Below, one piece after another: positions 36,914-46,390 of a DNA stretch of 64,000 bases. Source of the DNA: Skermanella aerolata KACC 11604 (GTDB lineage Bacteria; Pseudomonadota; Alphaproteobacteria; Azospirillales; Azospirillaceae); assembly GCF_000936425.1 (NCBI RefSeq), contig NZ_AVFK01000012.1, positions 1-64,000 on the forward strand. The letters are read 5' to 3'. A program made the translations under genes and the position numbers. Position 1 is the first letter of the stretch. Each line of letters starts with the position of its first letter. The notes under the pieces were generated by a model. The model saw only the letters and a program-made list of their open reading frames with translations, searched no databases and was not told the DNA's origin.

Positions 36914-38506
36914 ATGTTCATCGATCTTCGAAATCTCCCCGACGGTCAGACCATAGAAGCTGATATCTGCATCGTCGGTGCCGGTGCGGCCGGCATCACG
37001 CTGGCGATGGAATTGCTCGGGCATGACATCAGGGTAGCCTTGCTGGAAAGCGGCGGGCTGGAGTTCGAGGACGATGTCCAGAACCTGAACGACGGCGCCT
37101 GCGTCAGCGAGCAGCAGGTCGATCTGCTCTGGAGCCGGCTGCGCTATTTCGGCGGCACGACCGGTCATTGGGGCGGTAATTGCGGTCCACTCGACGCGAT
37201 GGACTTCGAGGAAAGGCCATGGGTCCCGAACAGCGGCTGGCCTTTTCAGAAGGCCGAGCTGGAAAAATTCTACCCCAAGGCCTATCGGTACTGCGAACTT
37301 CCCTCCGACAATTTCTCAGCCGACTACTGGGCGGAAAAAGTCCCTCAGTTCGGTCAGGGCCGTATCGCGGTCGATCATGAATCGATCACCGAGAAGCTGT
37401 TCCTGCGCAGCCCGCCCACGCGCTTCGGCGAAGTCTATCGGAGCGCGCTGGCGCAGGACGAATCCGGTTGCACCGTCTACCTGCACGCCAACGTCGTGGA
37501 AATCGAGACGGGACCGGACGCCCGCGAGGTCGAGTCTCTGCTGACCAAGGGACTGGACGGCAAGACTCGCCGCTTCACGTCGAAGATCTACATCCTGGCT
37601 TCCGGCATCGAGAACGCGCGGCTTCTGCTGCTCTCGAACCGGGTCCGGCCGAACGGTCTCGGCAACGACCACGACAATGTCGGCCGCTATTTCATGGCGC
37701 ACACGACGCTGCGCACCGGACGGGCGCTGCTGTCGATCCCGGACGAAACGATCAAGCTCTACAAGACCAGGGGGTTCGAGAACTTCCGCAGCGAAGATCT
37801 TCCCATGATTGACGTGCTCCAGCCGACCGCCAAGGCCCAGGCGGCGGAGCGCATGCTGAACTGCGTCGTCTTCTTCGAGCAGAGCTACGAGGGGGAACGC
37901 AGTCCCGGCTTCGCCGCGATTCGGCGCATCCTGCGCCACCTCTCCTATGGCCGGATGCCCGACAAGCTGGGAGAGGAGCTGGCGACCATCGTCGGCGATC
38001 TGGACACGGTCGCGAAGGCGCTCTACGCCCGCGCCTTCCGCGACAACAGCTATCGCCTGTTGCAGACGCGCTACTTCTCGGAACAGGCTCCCAACCCCGA
38101 CAGCAGGATCACGCTGGGGACCGAACGCGACGTGCTAGGCCTGAACAAGATGGTGCTGGACTGGCGCCTGGGCGACCTGGACAAGCACACCATTCTCTGC
38201 ACCCAGGAACTGCTGGCCCGCCAGTTCGGCGCATTGGGACTGGGCCGCATCCAGGTGGAGTTCGAGGACCAGTCGGACCCGTGGCCAACGGGCGTGGACT
38301 CTTCCGCCCATTACATGGGCACGACCCGCATGCACAAGGACCCCAGGCACGGCGTCGTCGACGAGAACTGTCGCGTCCACGGGATCGAGAACCTCTACGT
38401 GGCCGGCGGCTCGGTGTTTCCGACCACCGGCGCCACGATGGTGACCGTCAACATCGTGGCCATGGCCGTAAGACTGGCCGACCATCTGCGCAGCAAGCTG
38501 GTCTGA
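36914..38506 (+). CDS. GMC-family FAD-dependent oxidoreductase
   Basis: A 530-residue flavoprotein of the glucose-methanol-choline family. N-terminal FAD loop VGAGAAGITLA, GGTTGHWGGN near residue 80 (flavin attachment region), and the C-terminal HYMGTTRMH with GGSVFPTTGATMVTVNI near the end. It oxidises an alcohol or sugar and passes electrons to an acceptor. No Tat signal, so probably cytoplasmic or exported with a partner. It follows the diheme protein at 276 bp, which might act as its electron acceptor. Confidence 0.88.
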   Translation: MFIDLRNLPDGQTIEADICIVGAGAAGITLAMELLGHDIRVALLESGGLEFEDDVQNLNDGACVSEQQVDLLWSRLRYFGGTTGHWGGNCGPLDAMDFEERPWVPNSGWPFQKAELEKFYPKAYRYCELPSDNFSADYWAEKVPQFGQGRIAVDHESITEKLFLRSPPTRFGEVYRSALAQDESGCTVYLHANVVEIETGPDAREVESLLTKGLDGKTRRFTSKIYILASGIENARLLLLSNRVRPNGLGNDHDNVGRYFMAHTTLRTGRALLSIPDETIKLYKTRGFENFRSEDLPMIDVLQPTAKAQAAERMLNCVVFFEQSYEGERSPGFAAIRRILRHLSYGRMPDKLGEELATIVGDLDTVAKALYARAFRDNSYRLLQTRYFSEQAPNPDSRITLGTERDVLGLNKMVLDWRLGDLDKHTILCTQELLARQFGALGLGRIQVEFEDQSDPWPTGVDSSAHYMGTTRMHKDPRHGVVDENCRVHGIENLYVAGGSVFPTTGATMVTVNIVAMAVRLADHLRSKLV

Positions 38507-38515
38507 GAAAAAGAC

Positions 38516-38594
38516 GTCGGGCTGAAGAGGCCCGACCTACAAAAGCGAACTTGGCAAAAGCACGCTCACGTAGGTCGGGCTTCTTCAGCCCGAC
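38516..38594. repeat. REP pair (BIME-like), family B copy 1
   Basis: Inverted 25-bp copies at 38516-38540 and 38570-38594, one mismatch apart, 29-bp spacer. Each has a GTAG head and arms GTCGGGC(T/C)...AGCCCGAC. It sits between two converging genes, the GMC oxidoreductase and the acyl-CoA synthetase. A solo relative is at 49058-49078. Confidence 0.82.
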
Positions 38595-38628
38595 ATCTAA
38601 CGTTTCAGATCGATCAAGCTTCTATGCC

Positions 38629-40338
38629 TCACCCCCGCAGTTCCGCGAAGTCCTCTTCCCAGAACTCCAGCGTCCCGCGCAGCTCCGTTCCCCGATCCAC
38701 CTGCTGTTCGCGGCGGCGCAGCTCGACCCGGCGGATCTTGCCGGAGATCGTCTTCGGCAGGTCGGCGAACTCGATCCGGCGGATGCGCTTGTACGGCGGC
38801 AAGGTGGCGCGGATGTGCTGGAAGATCTCCAGCGCCAGTTCGCGCGACGGCTCCCTGTCGCCGGTCAGGATCAGGAAGGCCTTGGGCACCGCTAGCCGTA
38901 GCGCATCCGGGCTGGGGACCACGGCGGCTTCGGCGATGGCCTCATGCTCGATCAGGGCGCTTTCCAGTTCGAATGGGCTGATGCGGTAGTCGCTGGCTTT
39001 GAAGACATCATCGGCGCGGCCGACATAGGTCAGGTAGCCGTCGGCGTCACGGCTCGCCACGTCGCCGGTCCGGTAATATGCCCCCTGCGGCGCCTGCACC
39101 GGTTCCCCGGACGATGCCTGATAACCCGCCATCAGCCCTGCCGGACGCGGGTCGAGCTTGAGCGCTATCTCGCCCTCCTCCGTCTCGTTGCCGTCGGCGT
39201 CGATCAGAACGACGTCGTAACCGGGAAGCGGGCGTCCCATGCTGCCGGCTTTGACCGGCTGGCCGGGGCTGTTGCCGACCTGGGCGGTCGTCTCCGTCTG
39301 GCCGAAACCGTCGCGAATCGTCAGGCCCCAGGCGGACTTGACCTGATCGATCACTTCGGGGTTCAGCGGCTCGCCGGCGCCGACCAGTTCCCGGATCTTG
39401 ACCGGCCACGCCTTCAGGTCCTCCTGGATCAGCATGCGCCAGACGGTCGGCGGCGCGCACAGCGTCGTCACTCCGCAGCGCACCAGCACGTCCAGCACGG
39501 CCCGCGCGTTGAAACGGGTGTAGTTGTAGACGAACACCGTCGCCTCGGCGTTGAGCGGCGCGAAGACGTTGCTCCAGGCGTGCTTCGCCCAGCCGGGCGA
39601 GCTGATGTTCCAATGGACGTCGCCCGGCTGCAATCCGATCCAGTACATCGTGGACAGATGGCCCACGGGATAGCTGCGATGGGTATGCAGCACCAGCTTG
39701 GGCTTGGCGGTGGTGCCCGACGTGAAATACAGCAGCAGCGGGTCTTCGGCCCGCGTCTCGCCGTCCGGCGCGAACTCGGCGGAAGACCTGGTAAAGTCCT
39801 CATACGCGGTCCAGCCCGCCGGAGCGCTGCCGGCCTCGCTGCCGACAACGATCAGCCCCAGACCCTTCTCCATGCCGTCGAACTTGGCGCATTGATCTGC
39901 CATCGCGATGACGAACCGGGCGCCGCCGCGATCCAGCCGGTCGCGCAATTCGTCGCCGACCAGCAGCGTGGTAGCGGGGATGACCACGGCGCCCAGCTTC
40001 ATGGCGGCCAGCATCGTTTCCCACAGCGGCGGCACGTTGGGCAGCATCAGCAGCACGCGGTCGCCCCGGCGCACACCCTGGGCGCGCAGCCAGTTGGCAA
40101 GCCGGTTCGACCGCTCGGACAGCTCCGCGTAGGATACCTTCTGCTCGGCTCCGTCCTCCGCCACGACCCACAGCGCCGGCCGGTCGTTGCCGCGCGCTAT
40201 CGCGTCGAAATAGTCGAGCGCCCAGTTGAAGACCGGCATGGCGGGCCAGCGGAAATCCCGCACCGCGCGGGCGCGGTCGGTCCGGGCTTCCAGCAGCAGG
40301 TTACGCGCGGCGATGAAGTCGCTGGATCGGTCGGTCAT
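38629..40338 (-). CDS. AMP-dependent acyl-CoA synthetase
   Basis: A 569-residue ligase activating a carboxylic acid with ATP and CoA. AMP-binding block YFTSGTTAKPKLVLHTH, GFGQTETT, YRTGD and the C-terminal lysine in KTISGKIRR are all present. It resembles medium-chain or acetyl-type synthetases. Acid substrate not determined; a branched or short-chain fatty acid would suit the neighbouring isobutyryl-CoA genes. ATG at 40338 is behind GGGGAGAG. Confidence 0.88.
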   Translation of the reverse strand: MTDRSSDFIAARNLLLEARTDRARAVRDFRWPAMPVFNWALDYFDAIARGNDRPALWVVAEDGAEQKVSYAELSERSNRLANWLRAQGVRRGDRVLLMLPNVPPLWETMLAAMKLGAVVIPATTLLVGDELRDRLDRGGARFVIAMADQCAKFDGMEKGLGLIVVGSEAGSAPAGWTAYEDFTRSSAEFAPDGETRAEDPLLLYFTSGTTAKPKLVLHTHRSYPVGHLSTMYWIGLQPGDVHWNISSPGWAKHAWSNVFAPLNAEATVFVYNYTRFNARAVLDVLVRCGVTTLCAPPTVWRMLIQEDLKAWPVKIRELVGAGEPLNPEVIDQVKSAWGLTIRDGFGQTETTAQVGNSPGQPVKAGSMGRPLPGYDVVLIDADGNETEEGEIALKLDPRPAGLMAGYQASSGEPVQAPQGAYYRTGDVASRDADGYLTYVGRADDVFKASDYRISPFELESALIEHEAIAEAAVVPSPDALRLAVPKAFLILTGDREPSRELALEIFQHIRATLPPYKRIRRIEFADLPKTISGKIRRVELRRREQQVDRGTELRGTLEFWEEDFAELRG

Positions 40339-40504
40339 TCTCTCCCCTTGCTGCCCCGGAACAGGGCTTGTTGTCCTTCCGCTTTATCGATGCGGAAGTG
40401 TTGGTACTTCGGGCAGGCATGATCCCGGACCAGCCCGGCCGTTGGAAGGCCCTATCCCGCGAAACCGATGTGCGGAAATACTCATATGGTCATGGGATGC
40501 CGCC

Positions 40505-41410
40505 TCATCCCGCCTTCTGCGACAGGAAATCCCCCCGCGCCTTGTAGACGGCGTCCACGATGAAGTCGGCCGTGGCGCTGATGCGGGCGAGCCGGCGCAG
40601 GTCCTCGTGGATGATGAGCCAGAACGACCGGGTCAGCATCACTTCGTCCGGCAGGACCGGCACGAGTTCCGGCTCCGCCTTGGCGATGAAGTACGGCAGG
40701 ATGCACAGCCCGGCCCCGGCCACCGTCGCCTTGAGCTGGGCGATCAGGTTGGTGCTCTTCAACTGCGGATCGATGGTACCGACGGCGCTCAGGTAATCCA
40801 GCTCCGGCGCGTAGAGCAGGTCGTCGATGTAGCCGACGAACTTGTGCTTCGCCAGATCACAGGAGTTCCGGATCTCGGGCGCCGTCTCCAGGTAAGTCCG
40901 CGACGCATAGAGCTTAAGGTGATAATCCGTCAGCTTTCGCGCCGACAGCCGGCCTTCCTGCGGCCGGGCGAGGCCGATGGCGATGTCGGCCTCGCGCTTC
41001 GACAGGCTGAAGATTCGCGGCATCGCGATCAGCTGGACCTCCAGCGCCGGATGCTGGCGGCACAAATCGCCGATCCGGGGCGCCAGGAAGTAGCTGCCGA
41101 AGCCGTCCGGCGATCCTATCCGCACGGCGCCTGACACCGACATATTGGAGTTCGCCAACTCCGCATAGGCCGCCAGCGCCGTGCTTTCCATGCTCTCGGC
41201 CAGCGGCAGCAGCCGCTCGCCCTGGGCCGTCAGGCTGTAGCCGGTCGGGTGCCGCTCGAACAGGCGGACATGCATGGCCTCCTCCAGCGAGACAAGCCGC
41301 CGGCTGACGGTCGCGTGGTCCGCCCCCAGCGACCGCGCCGCCGTGGTCAGTTTTCCGGTGCGGGCAACGGCCAGGAAGGACTTGAGATCGTTCCAGTTGA
41401 AATCGCCCAT
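40505..41410 (-). CDS. LysR-family regulator
   Basis: A 301-residue LysR protein with an N-terminal winged helix (LKSFLAVARTGKLTTAARSLGADHATVSRRL) and a type 2 periplasmic-binding-fold effector domain. It is divergent from the isobutyryl-CoA dehydrogenase operon, 196 bp apart, the usual position of a LysR activator, and it also lies upstream of the acyl-CoA synthetase in the same direction. It probably controls one or both. Confidence 0.9.
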   Translation of the reverse strand: MGDFNWNDLKSFLAVARTGKLTTAARSLGADHATVSRRLVSLEEAMHVRLFERHPTGYSLTAQGERLLPLAESMESTALAAYAELANSNMSVSGAVRIGSPDGFGSYFLAPRIGDLCRQHPALEVQLIAMPRIFSLSKREADIAIGLARPQEGRLSARKLTDYHLKLYASRTYLETAPEIRNSCDLAKHKFVGYIDDLLYAPELDYLSAVGTIDPQLKSTNLIAQLKATVAGAGLCILPYFIAKAEPELVPVLPDEVMLTRSFWLIIHEDLRRLARISATADFIVDAVYKARGDFLSQKAG

Positions 41411-41606
41411 GATCGGTGGCTCACTTCGTCGCGACGGCGGCACGGGCCGTCCTGCAATGCTGTTGACACTTGCGGAAGATAGCGCGGAAGTACCATAGGT
41501 GTGTGTTTTTCCGCCCATCCGGTGCGCGATTAATCAGATACCTGAGCGCGAATGCGTATGGGAGAAGATGATCCGCGCAAACAAGATAAAATAGGGAGCC
41601 GCCGAC

Positions 41607-42758
41607 TTGTCCCAGGAACTGACCGAGGATCAACGCGCGATCCGCGAGATGGCGCTCGGTTTCGCCGCCGACGCGCTGGAGCCCAAGGCCGTCGAGTGGG
41701 ATGAAAAGAAGCATTTCCCCGTCGATGTCCTGCGCGAGGCGGCGGCCCTCGGCATGGCCGGCATCTATGTCGCGGAAGACGTCGGCGGCTCCGCCCTGTC
41801 GCGGCTGGACGCCGTCCTGATCTTCGAGGCGCTGGCCCAGGGCTGCCCGACCGTGTCGGCCTATCTGTCGATCCACAACATGGCCGCGTCCATGATCGAC
41901 CGCTTCGGCAACGAGGAGCAGCGCCAGTCCTGGCTGCCCAAGCTCTGCACGATGGAATACCTCGCCAGCTACTGCCTGACGGAAGCCGGGGCCGGATCGG
42001 ACGCGGCGGCGCTCAAGACCAGGGCGGTGCTTGACGGCGACCACTACGTCGTCAACGGCGCCAAGCAGTTCATCTCCGGCGCCGGCGCCTCTCATCTCTA
42101 CGTGACGATGGTCCGGACCGGCGGCGACGGCCCCGGCGGCATCTCGACGCTGGTGATCCCCGCCGACTCGCCCGGCCTGTCGTTCGGCGCCAACGAGCGC
42201 AAGATGGGCTGGAACGCCCAGCCGACCCGCGCCGTGCTGTTCGACGATGTCCGGGTTCCGGTGGCAAACCGGCTCGGCAACGAAGGCGACGGCTTCAAGC
42301 TCGCGATGGCCGGACTTGACGGCGGCCGGATCAATATCGGCGCCTGCTCCCTCGGCGGTGCCCAGGCGGCGCTGGACAAGGCCGTCCGCTACATGGGCGA
42401 GCGCAAGGCGTTCAACCGCTCGCTCGACCAGTTCCAGGCTCTCCAGTTCCGCGTCGCCGACATGGCGACGGAGCTGGAAGCCGCCCGCTCGCTGTTGTAC
42501 CGGGCAGCCTCCAAGCTGGACGCCAAGGCGCCGGACGCCACGACCTTCTGCGCGATGGCGAAGCGGTTCGCCACGGACACCGGTTATTCGGTGGCCGACG
42601 CGGCCTTGCAACTCCATGGCGGCTACGGCTATCTCGCGGATTACGGGATCGAAAAGATCGTCCGGGACCTCCGCGTCCATCAGATCCTGGAAGGCACCAA
42701 CGAGATCATGCGCCTGATCGTGTCCAGGTCAGTATTCAGTGAAGGGAACCGCTCATGA
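41607..42758 (+). CDS. Acyl-CoA dehydrogenase, probably isobutyryl-CoA
   Basis: A 383-residue FAD enzyme that introduces the double bond into isobutyryl-CoA, giving methacrylyl-CoA. Motifs: TEAGAGSDAAALKTRA, SGAGASHLYVTMVRTG, QLHGGYGYLADYGIEKIVRDLRV with the catalytic Glu region. Start TTG at 41607 is behind GGGAG. First gene of a four- or five-gene operon; its last 4 bp overlap the next start. The isobutyryl specificity is inferred from operon context. Confidence 0.88.
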   Translation: MSQELTEDQRAIREMALGFAADALEPKAVEWDEKKHFPVDVLREAAALGMAGIYVAEDVGGSALSRLDAVLIFEALAQGCPTVSAYLSIHNMAASMIDRFGNEEQRQSWLPKLCTMEYLASYCLTEAGAGSDAAALKTRAVLDGDHYVVNGAKQFISGAGASHLYVTMVRTGGDGPGGISTLVIPADSPGLSFGANERKMGWNAQPTRAVLFDDVRVPVANRLGNEGDGFKLAMAGLDGGRINIGACSLGGAQAALDKAVRYMGERKAFNRSLDQFQALQFRVADMATELEAARSLLYRAASKLDAKAPDATTFCAMAKRFATDTGYSVADAALQLHGGYGYLADYGIEKIVRDLRVHQILEGTNEIMRLIVSRSVFSEGNRS

Positions 42759-43822
42759 CCGTTTCAGCCGCCACTCTCGAAGACCTGATCGTTCGCCGCG
42801 AGGGTGCAGCCGGCCGGATCACCGTGAACCGGCCGAAGGCGCTGAATTCGCTGACGCTCGACATGGTCCACGCCTTCACGAGGGCACTCGCCGGCTGGGC
42901 TACGGATGACGCGGTGAACGTTGTCGTCATCGATGGAGCCGGGACGCGCGGGCTGTGCGCTGGCGGCGATATCCGGGCACTGCTGGAGAGCGGATCACGC
43001 GACGACGGCATGGCCGAGACGTTTTGGAGCGACGAGTACAAGCTGAACGCCGCCATCGGCAGCTACCCGAAGCCCATAGTCGCCTTCATGGACGGCATCG
43101 TGATGGGCGGCGGCGTCGGCATTTCCGCACATGCCTCCTGCCGCGTCGTTACCGAGAAGACGATGCTGGCGATGCCGGAAGTCGGCATCGGCTTGCTGCC
43201 CGATGTCGGCGGCACCTGGCTGCTGTCGCGCGCTCCGGGAGAGCTTGGGACATATCTGGCGCTGACCGGCAGCCGGATCGGCGGTGCCGACGCGATCCAC
43301 GCTGGGCTTGCCGACTACTTCGTCCAGTCCGAACGACTGTCTGAACTGGCTAAGGCGCTAACCGGGTCCGAAGGCGCCGACGTCGAGGCAATCGTGAAGT
43401 CGTTCGCCAGCGACCCCGGCCCTGCCCCGCTCGCCGAAAAGGCCGCCGCCATCGACGTGATGTTCGGCCATGATACCGTCGAGCAGATCCTTGAAACCGC
43501 CCGGACTTCCGGCGACGACTGGGCGGTCAAGACAGCCGCCGAGGTGGAGGCCAAGTCGCCCACCAGCGTCAAGGTCACGCTGGCAGCCTTGCGTGGCGCC
43601 CGCGCTCTGGACAGCCTGGAAGACTGCCTGAACGTGGAATTCCGCATCATTGCCCGGATGTTCCACGCACCGGACTTCCGCGAAGGCGTCCGCGCCGCCG
43701 TGATCGACAAGGACCAGTCGCCGCGCTGGCAGCCCCCCACCCTTTCCGAAGTGTCGGAAGCCTCAGTCTCCGCCCACTTCGCCCCGCTCGGTCCCAGGGA
43801 ACTGGGCCTGATTCCAGCATAA
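42755..43822 (+). CDS. 3-Hydroxyisobutyryl-CoA hydrolase (enoyl-CoA hydratase/isomerase fold)
   Basis: A 355-residue crotonase-fold protein, too long for a hydratase (about 260) and right for this hydrolase. Typical pieces: RGLCAGGDIRAL, IVMGGGVGISAHASCRVV, MPEVGIGLLPDVGGTWLLSR. It releases 3-hydroxyisobutyrate from its CoA ester in valine degradation. Its ATG overlaps the stop of the dehydrogenase gene (ATGA). Confidence 0.87.
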   Translation: MTVSAATLEDLIVRREGAAGRITVNRPKALNSLTLDMVHAFTRALAGWATDDAVNVVVIDGAGTRGLCAGGDIRALLESGSRDDGMAETFWSDEYKLNAAIGSYPKPIVAFMDGIVMGGGVGISAHASCRVVTEKTMLAMPEVGIGLLPDVGGTWLLSRAPGELGTYLALTGSRIGGADAIHAGLADYFVQSERLSELAKALTGSEGADVEAIVKSFASDPGPAPLAEKAAAIDVMFGHDTVEQILETARTSGDDWAVKTAAEVEAKSPTSVKVTLAALRGARALDSLEDCLNVEFRIIARMFHAPDFREGVRAAVIDKDQSPRWQPPTLSEVSEASVSAHFAPLGPRELGLIPA

Positions 43823-43855
43823 GACCGGCATAAAAAAGCAAAACGAGGAACGACC

Positions 43856-44749
43856 ATGAGCGTTGTTGGATTTATCGGGCTCGGCAATATGGGCGGGCCG
43901 ATGGCGGCCAACCTTTCCAAGGCCGGCCATGAAATCAAGGGCTTCGACGTCAGCGCCGCCGCCATCGAGGCCGCCGGCAAGGCGGGCATCGCCTGCAGCG
44001 CCTCCGCCGTCGCGGTGGCTGACGAGGCCGACGCCGTCATCACCATGCTGCCGAGCGGCCAGCACGTCCGCGACGTCTATCTCGGCGCCGATGGCCTGAT
44101 CGCTTCGGCGCGTCCCGGCACGCTGTTCATCGACAGCTCGACCATCGATGTGGAAACGGCCCGGCAGGTCGGCGCCGCCGCGTCGGAAGCCGGGATGGAG
44201 TTCCTGGACGCGCCGGTTTCCGGCGGCGTCGGCGGGGCGGCAGCTGGCACCCTGACCTTCATGGCCGGCGGCACTGCGGAAAGCTTCGAGCGGGCCAAGC
44301 CGCTGCTGGAGAAGATGGGCGGCAAGATCGTCCATTGCGGCGATGCCGGCGCCGGACAGGCGGCGAAGATCTGCAACAACATGATCCTCGGCATCTCGAT
44401 GATCGGCGTCTGCGAGGCCTTCGCCCTGGCCGAAAAGCTCGGCCTGTCGCACCAGTCGCTGTTCGACGTCGCCTCCACGTCCTCCGGCCAGTGCTGGTCG
44501 CTGAACAGCTACTGCCCCGTTCCCGGCCCGGTGCCGAACAGCCCGGCCAACCGCGACTACCAGCCCGGTTTCGCCACAGCCCTGATGCTCAAGGACCTCA
44601 AGCTGTCCCAGGCCGCGTCGCAGGCGGCCGGCGCCTCGACCCCGATGGGCGGGCTGGCGGCGCAGCTCTACAGCCTGCACGCCGGCAACGGTCAGGCCGG
44701 CACCGATTTCTCCAGCATCATCAAGCTCCTGCGCGGCACCGCCAGCTAA
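43856..44749 (+). CDS. mmsB: 3-Hydroxyisobutyrate dehydrogenase
   Basis: A 297-residue NAD-dependent beta-hydroxyacid dehydrogenase: IGLGNMGGPMAANL loop, DAPVSGGVGGAAAGTL, and GAGQAAKICNNMILG with the catalytic Lys. It oxidises 3-hydroxyisobutyrate to methylmalonate semialdehyde; members also accept 3-hydroxypropionate. It lies 33 bp after the hydrolase and 17 bp before the aldehyde dehydrogenase, in one operon. Confidence 0.92.
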   Translation: MSVVGFIGLGNMGGPMAANLSKAGHEIKGFDVSAAAIEAAGKAGIACSASAVAVADEADAVITMLPSGQHVRDVYLGADGLIASARPGTLFIDSSTIDVETARQVGAAASEAGMEFLDAPVSGGVGGAAAGTLTFMAGGTAESFERAKPLLEKMGGKIVHCGDAGAGQAAKICNNMILGISMIGVCEAFALAEKLGLSHQSLFDVASTSSGQCWSLNSYCPVPGPVPNSPANRDYQPGFATALMLKDLKLSQAASQAAGASTPMGGLAAQLYSLHAGNGQAGTDFSSIIKLLRGTAS

Positions 44750-44766
44750 ACTAAGGGCTATTTCCG

Positions 44767-46266
44767 ATGACTTCCGTAGATACCAACATCCAGACCGACC
44801 CCTTCGCCCTGGCGCGCGACCTCAGCGGCAAGCACTTCTACGCCGGCGAGATGCGCCCGAGCCTGTCGGGCAAGACCTTCCCCGTCATCAACCCCGCGAC
44901 CGGCGAGCAGGTGGCGGAAGCCGCCTTCGGTGAAGCCGCCGACATCGAGGCCGCCGTGCAGGCGGCCGCCACCGCCCAGAAGGCTTGGAAGAAGGTCGGA
45001 GCCCGCGACCGGGGCAAGCTAGTGGTCAAGTGCGGCCAGATCCTGGCCGAGCACGCCGACGAACTGGCCCGGCTGATCGCGCTGGAGACCGGCAAGGCGC
45101 TCCGTACCGAAAGCCGGGTCGAGGCTTCCGTCCTGGCCGACGCCTTCACCTTCTTCGGCGGCCTCGGTTCCGAACTGAAGGGCGAGACGGTTCCGTTCAG
45201 CCCGACCATCATGACCATGACGATGCGCGAGCCGATCGGCATCGTCGGCGCCATCCTGCCGTGGAACGTGCCGCTGCTGCTGATGGCGCTGAAGATCGCC
45301 CCGGCCCTGGTCGCCGGCAACGCCGTGATCGTCAAGTCGGCGGAAGAAGCTCCCCTGACCGTCCTCCGCGTCATCCAGCTCATGAACACGGTGATGCCGT
45401 CGGGGCTGGTCAACATCCTGTCCGGCTATGGGCCGGAATGCGGCGCGCCGCTGGTCTCGCATCCCAAGGTCGGCAAGGTGACCTTCACCGGCTCGGTCGA
45501 GACCGGCAAGATCGTCTACAAGGCGGCGGCGGAAAAGCTGATCCCGGTCACGTTGGAACTGGGCGGCAAGAGCCCCATGATCGTCATGGAAGACGCCGAC
45601 CTCGACCGCGCCGTCGCGGGCGCCATTGCCGGCATGCGCTTCACCCGCCAGGGTCAGAGCTGCACCGCCGCGTCCCGCATCTTCGTCCACGACAGCCTGC
45701 ACGACGCCTTCGTGGAGAAGCTGAAGGCCAAGGTCGATGCCATGAAGATGGGCGACCCGCTGGACGAGGCGACCGATATCGGCACCATCGTCTCACCCCA
45801 GCAGATGGACCGCGTCCAGGGCTATATCGCCATCGGCAAGAAGACCCCCGGTGCAGTCGCCCATGCCTGCTCGGCGATGCCGGCCGACCCGAAGCTCGCC
45901 AAGGGCCTGTTCGTCCAGCCGCATATCTTCACCGGCCTCACCAACGACAGCCAGCTCGCCCGTGAGGAGATCTTCGGCCCGGTCTGCTGCATCATCCGCT
46001 GGACCGACTACGAGCAGGTCATCGCCGACGCCAACGACAGCGAGTACGGCCTCGCCGCCACCGTCTGGACCAACAACCTGCACAAGGCGATGGACGCCGT
46101 GAACCGTCTGGAAGCCGGCTTCGTGCAGGTCAACCAGAACCTCGTCGTCCAGCCGAACCTCAGCTACGGCGGCGTCAAGGCGTCCGGCCTGGGCAAGGAA
46201 GCGTCGCTGGAATCGATGCTGGAACACTTCACGCACAAGAAGACGATCATGATAAACATGGCGTGA
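44767..46266 (+). CDS. NAD(P)-dependent aldehyde dehydrogenase
   Basis: A 499-residue classical ALDH: PWNVPLLLMALKI, catalytic Glu in LELGGKSP and catalytic Cys in QGQSCTAAS, GYGPECGAPLVSHP. It looks like the general betaine-aldehyde or succinate-semialdehyde kind. The acylating methylmalonate-semialdehyde dehydrogenase MmsA, expected at this step, was not recognised in the window. If this ALDH replaces MmsA it would make free methylmalonate (or malonate) rather than the CoA ester. Confidence 0.88.
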   Translation: MTSVDTNIQTDPFALARDLSGKHFYAGEMRPSLSGKTFPVINPATGEQVAEAAFGEAADIEAAVQAAATAQKAWKKVGARDRGKLVVKCGQILAEHADELARLIALETGKALRTESRVEASVLADAFTFFGGLGSELKGETVPFSPTIMTMTMREPIGIVGAILPWNVPLLLMALKIAPALVAGNAVIVKSAEEAPLTVLRVIQLMNTVMPSGLVNILSGYGPECGAPLVSHPKVGKVTFTGSVETGKIVYKAAAEKLIPVTLELGGKSPMIVMEDADLDRAVAGAIAGMRFTRQGQSCTAASRIFVHDSLHDAFVEKLKAKVDAMKMGDPLDEATDIGTIVSPQQMDRVQGYIAIGKKTPGAVAHACSAMPADPKLAKGLFVQPHIFTGLTNDSQLAREEIFGPVCCIIRWTDYEQVIADANDSEYGLAATVWTNNLHKAMDAVNRLEAGFVQVNQNLVVQPNLSYGGVKASGLGKEASLESMLEHFTHKKTIMINMA

Positions 46267-46283
46267 TTTGATAAAGCGCTGAC

Positions 46284-46346
46284 GTTGTTGGGCCACGGCC
46301 CAACCTACGGGCTTCTGCTTCGTAGGTTGGGCCGTGGCCCAACAAC
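46284..46346. repeat. REP pair (BIME-like), family A copy 2
   Basis: Inverted 26-bp copies at 46284-46309 and 46321-46346 with an 11-bp spacer, nearly identical to the pair at 31274-31338 (same 22-bp GTAG-headed core). It lies between the aldehyde dehydrogenase gene and matB, where the hairpins could separate or attenuate the two parts of the operon. Confidence 0.85.
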
Positions 46347-46390
46347 TTAGGCGTTCACAAGCCTATCGCCACGACCCAGGAAACGCCTTG

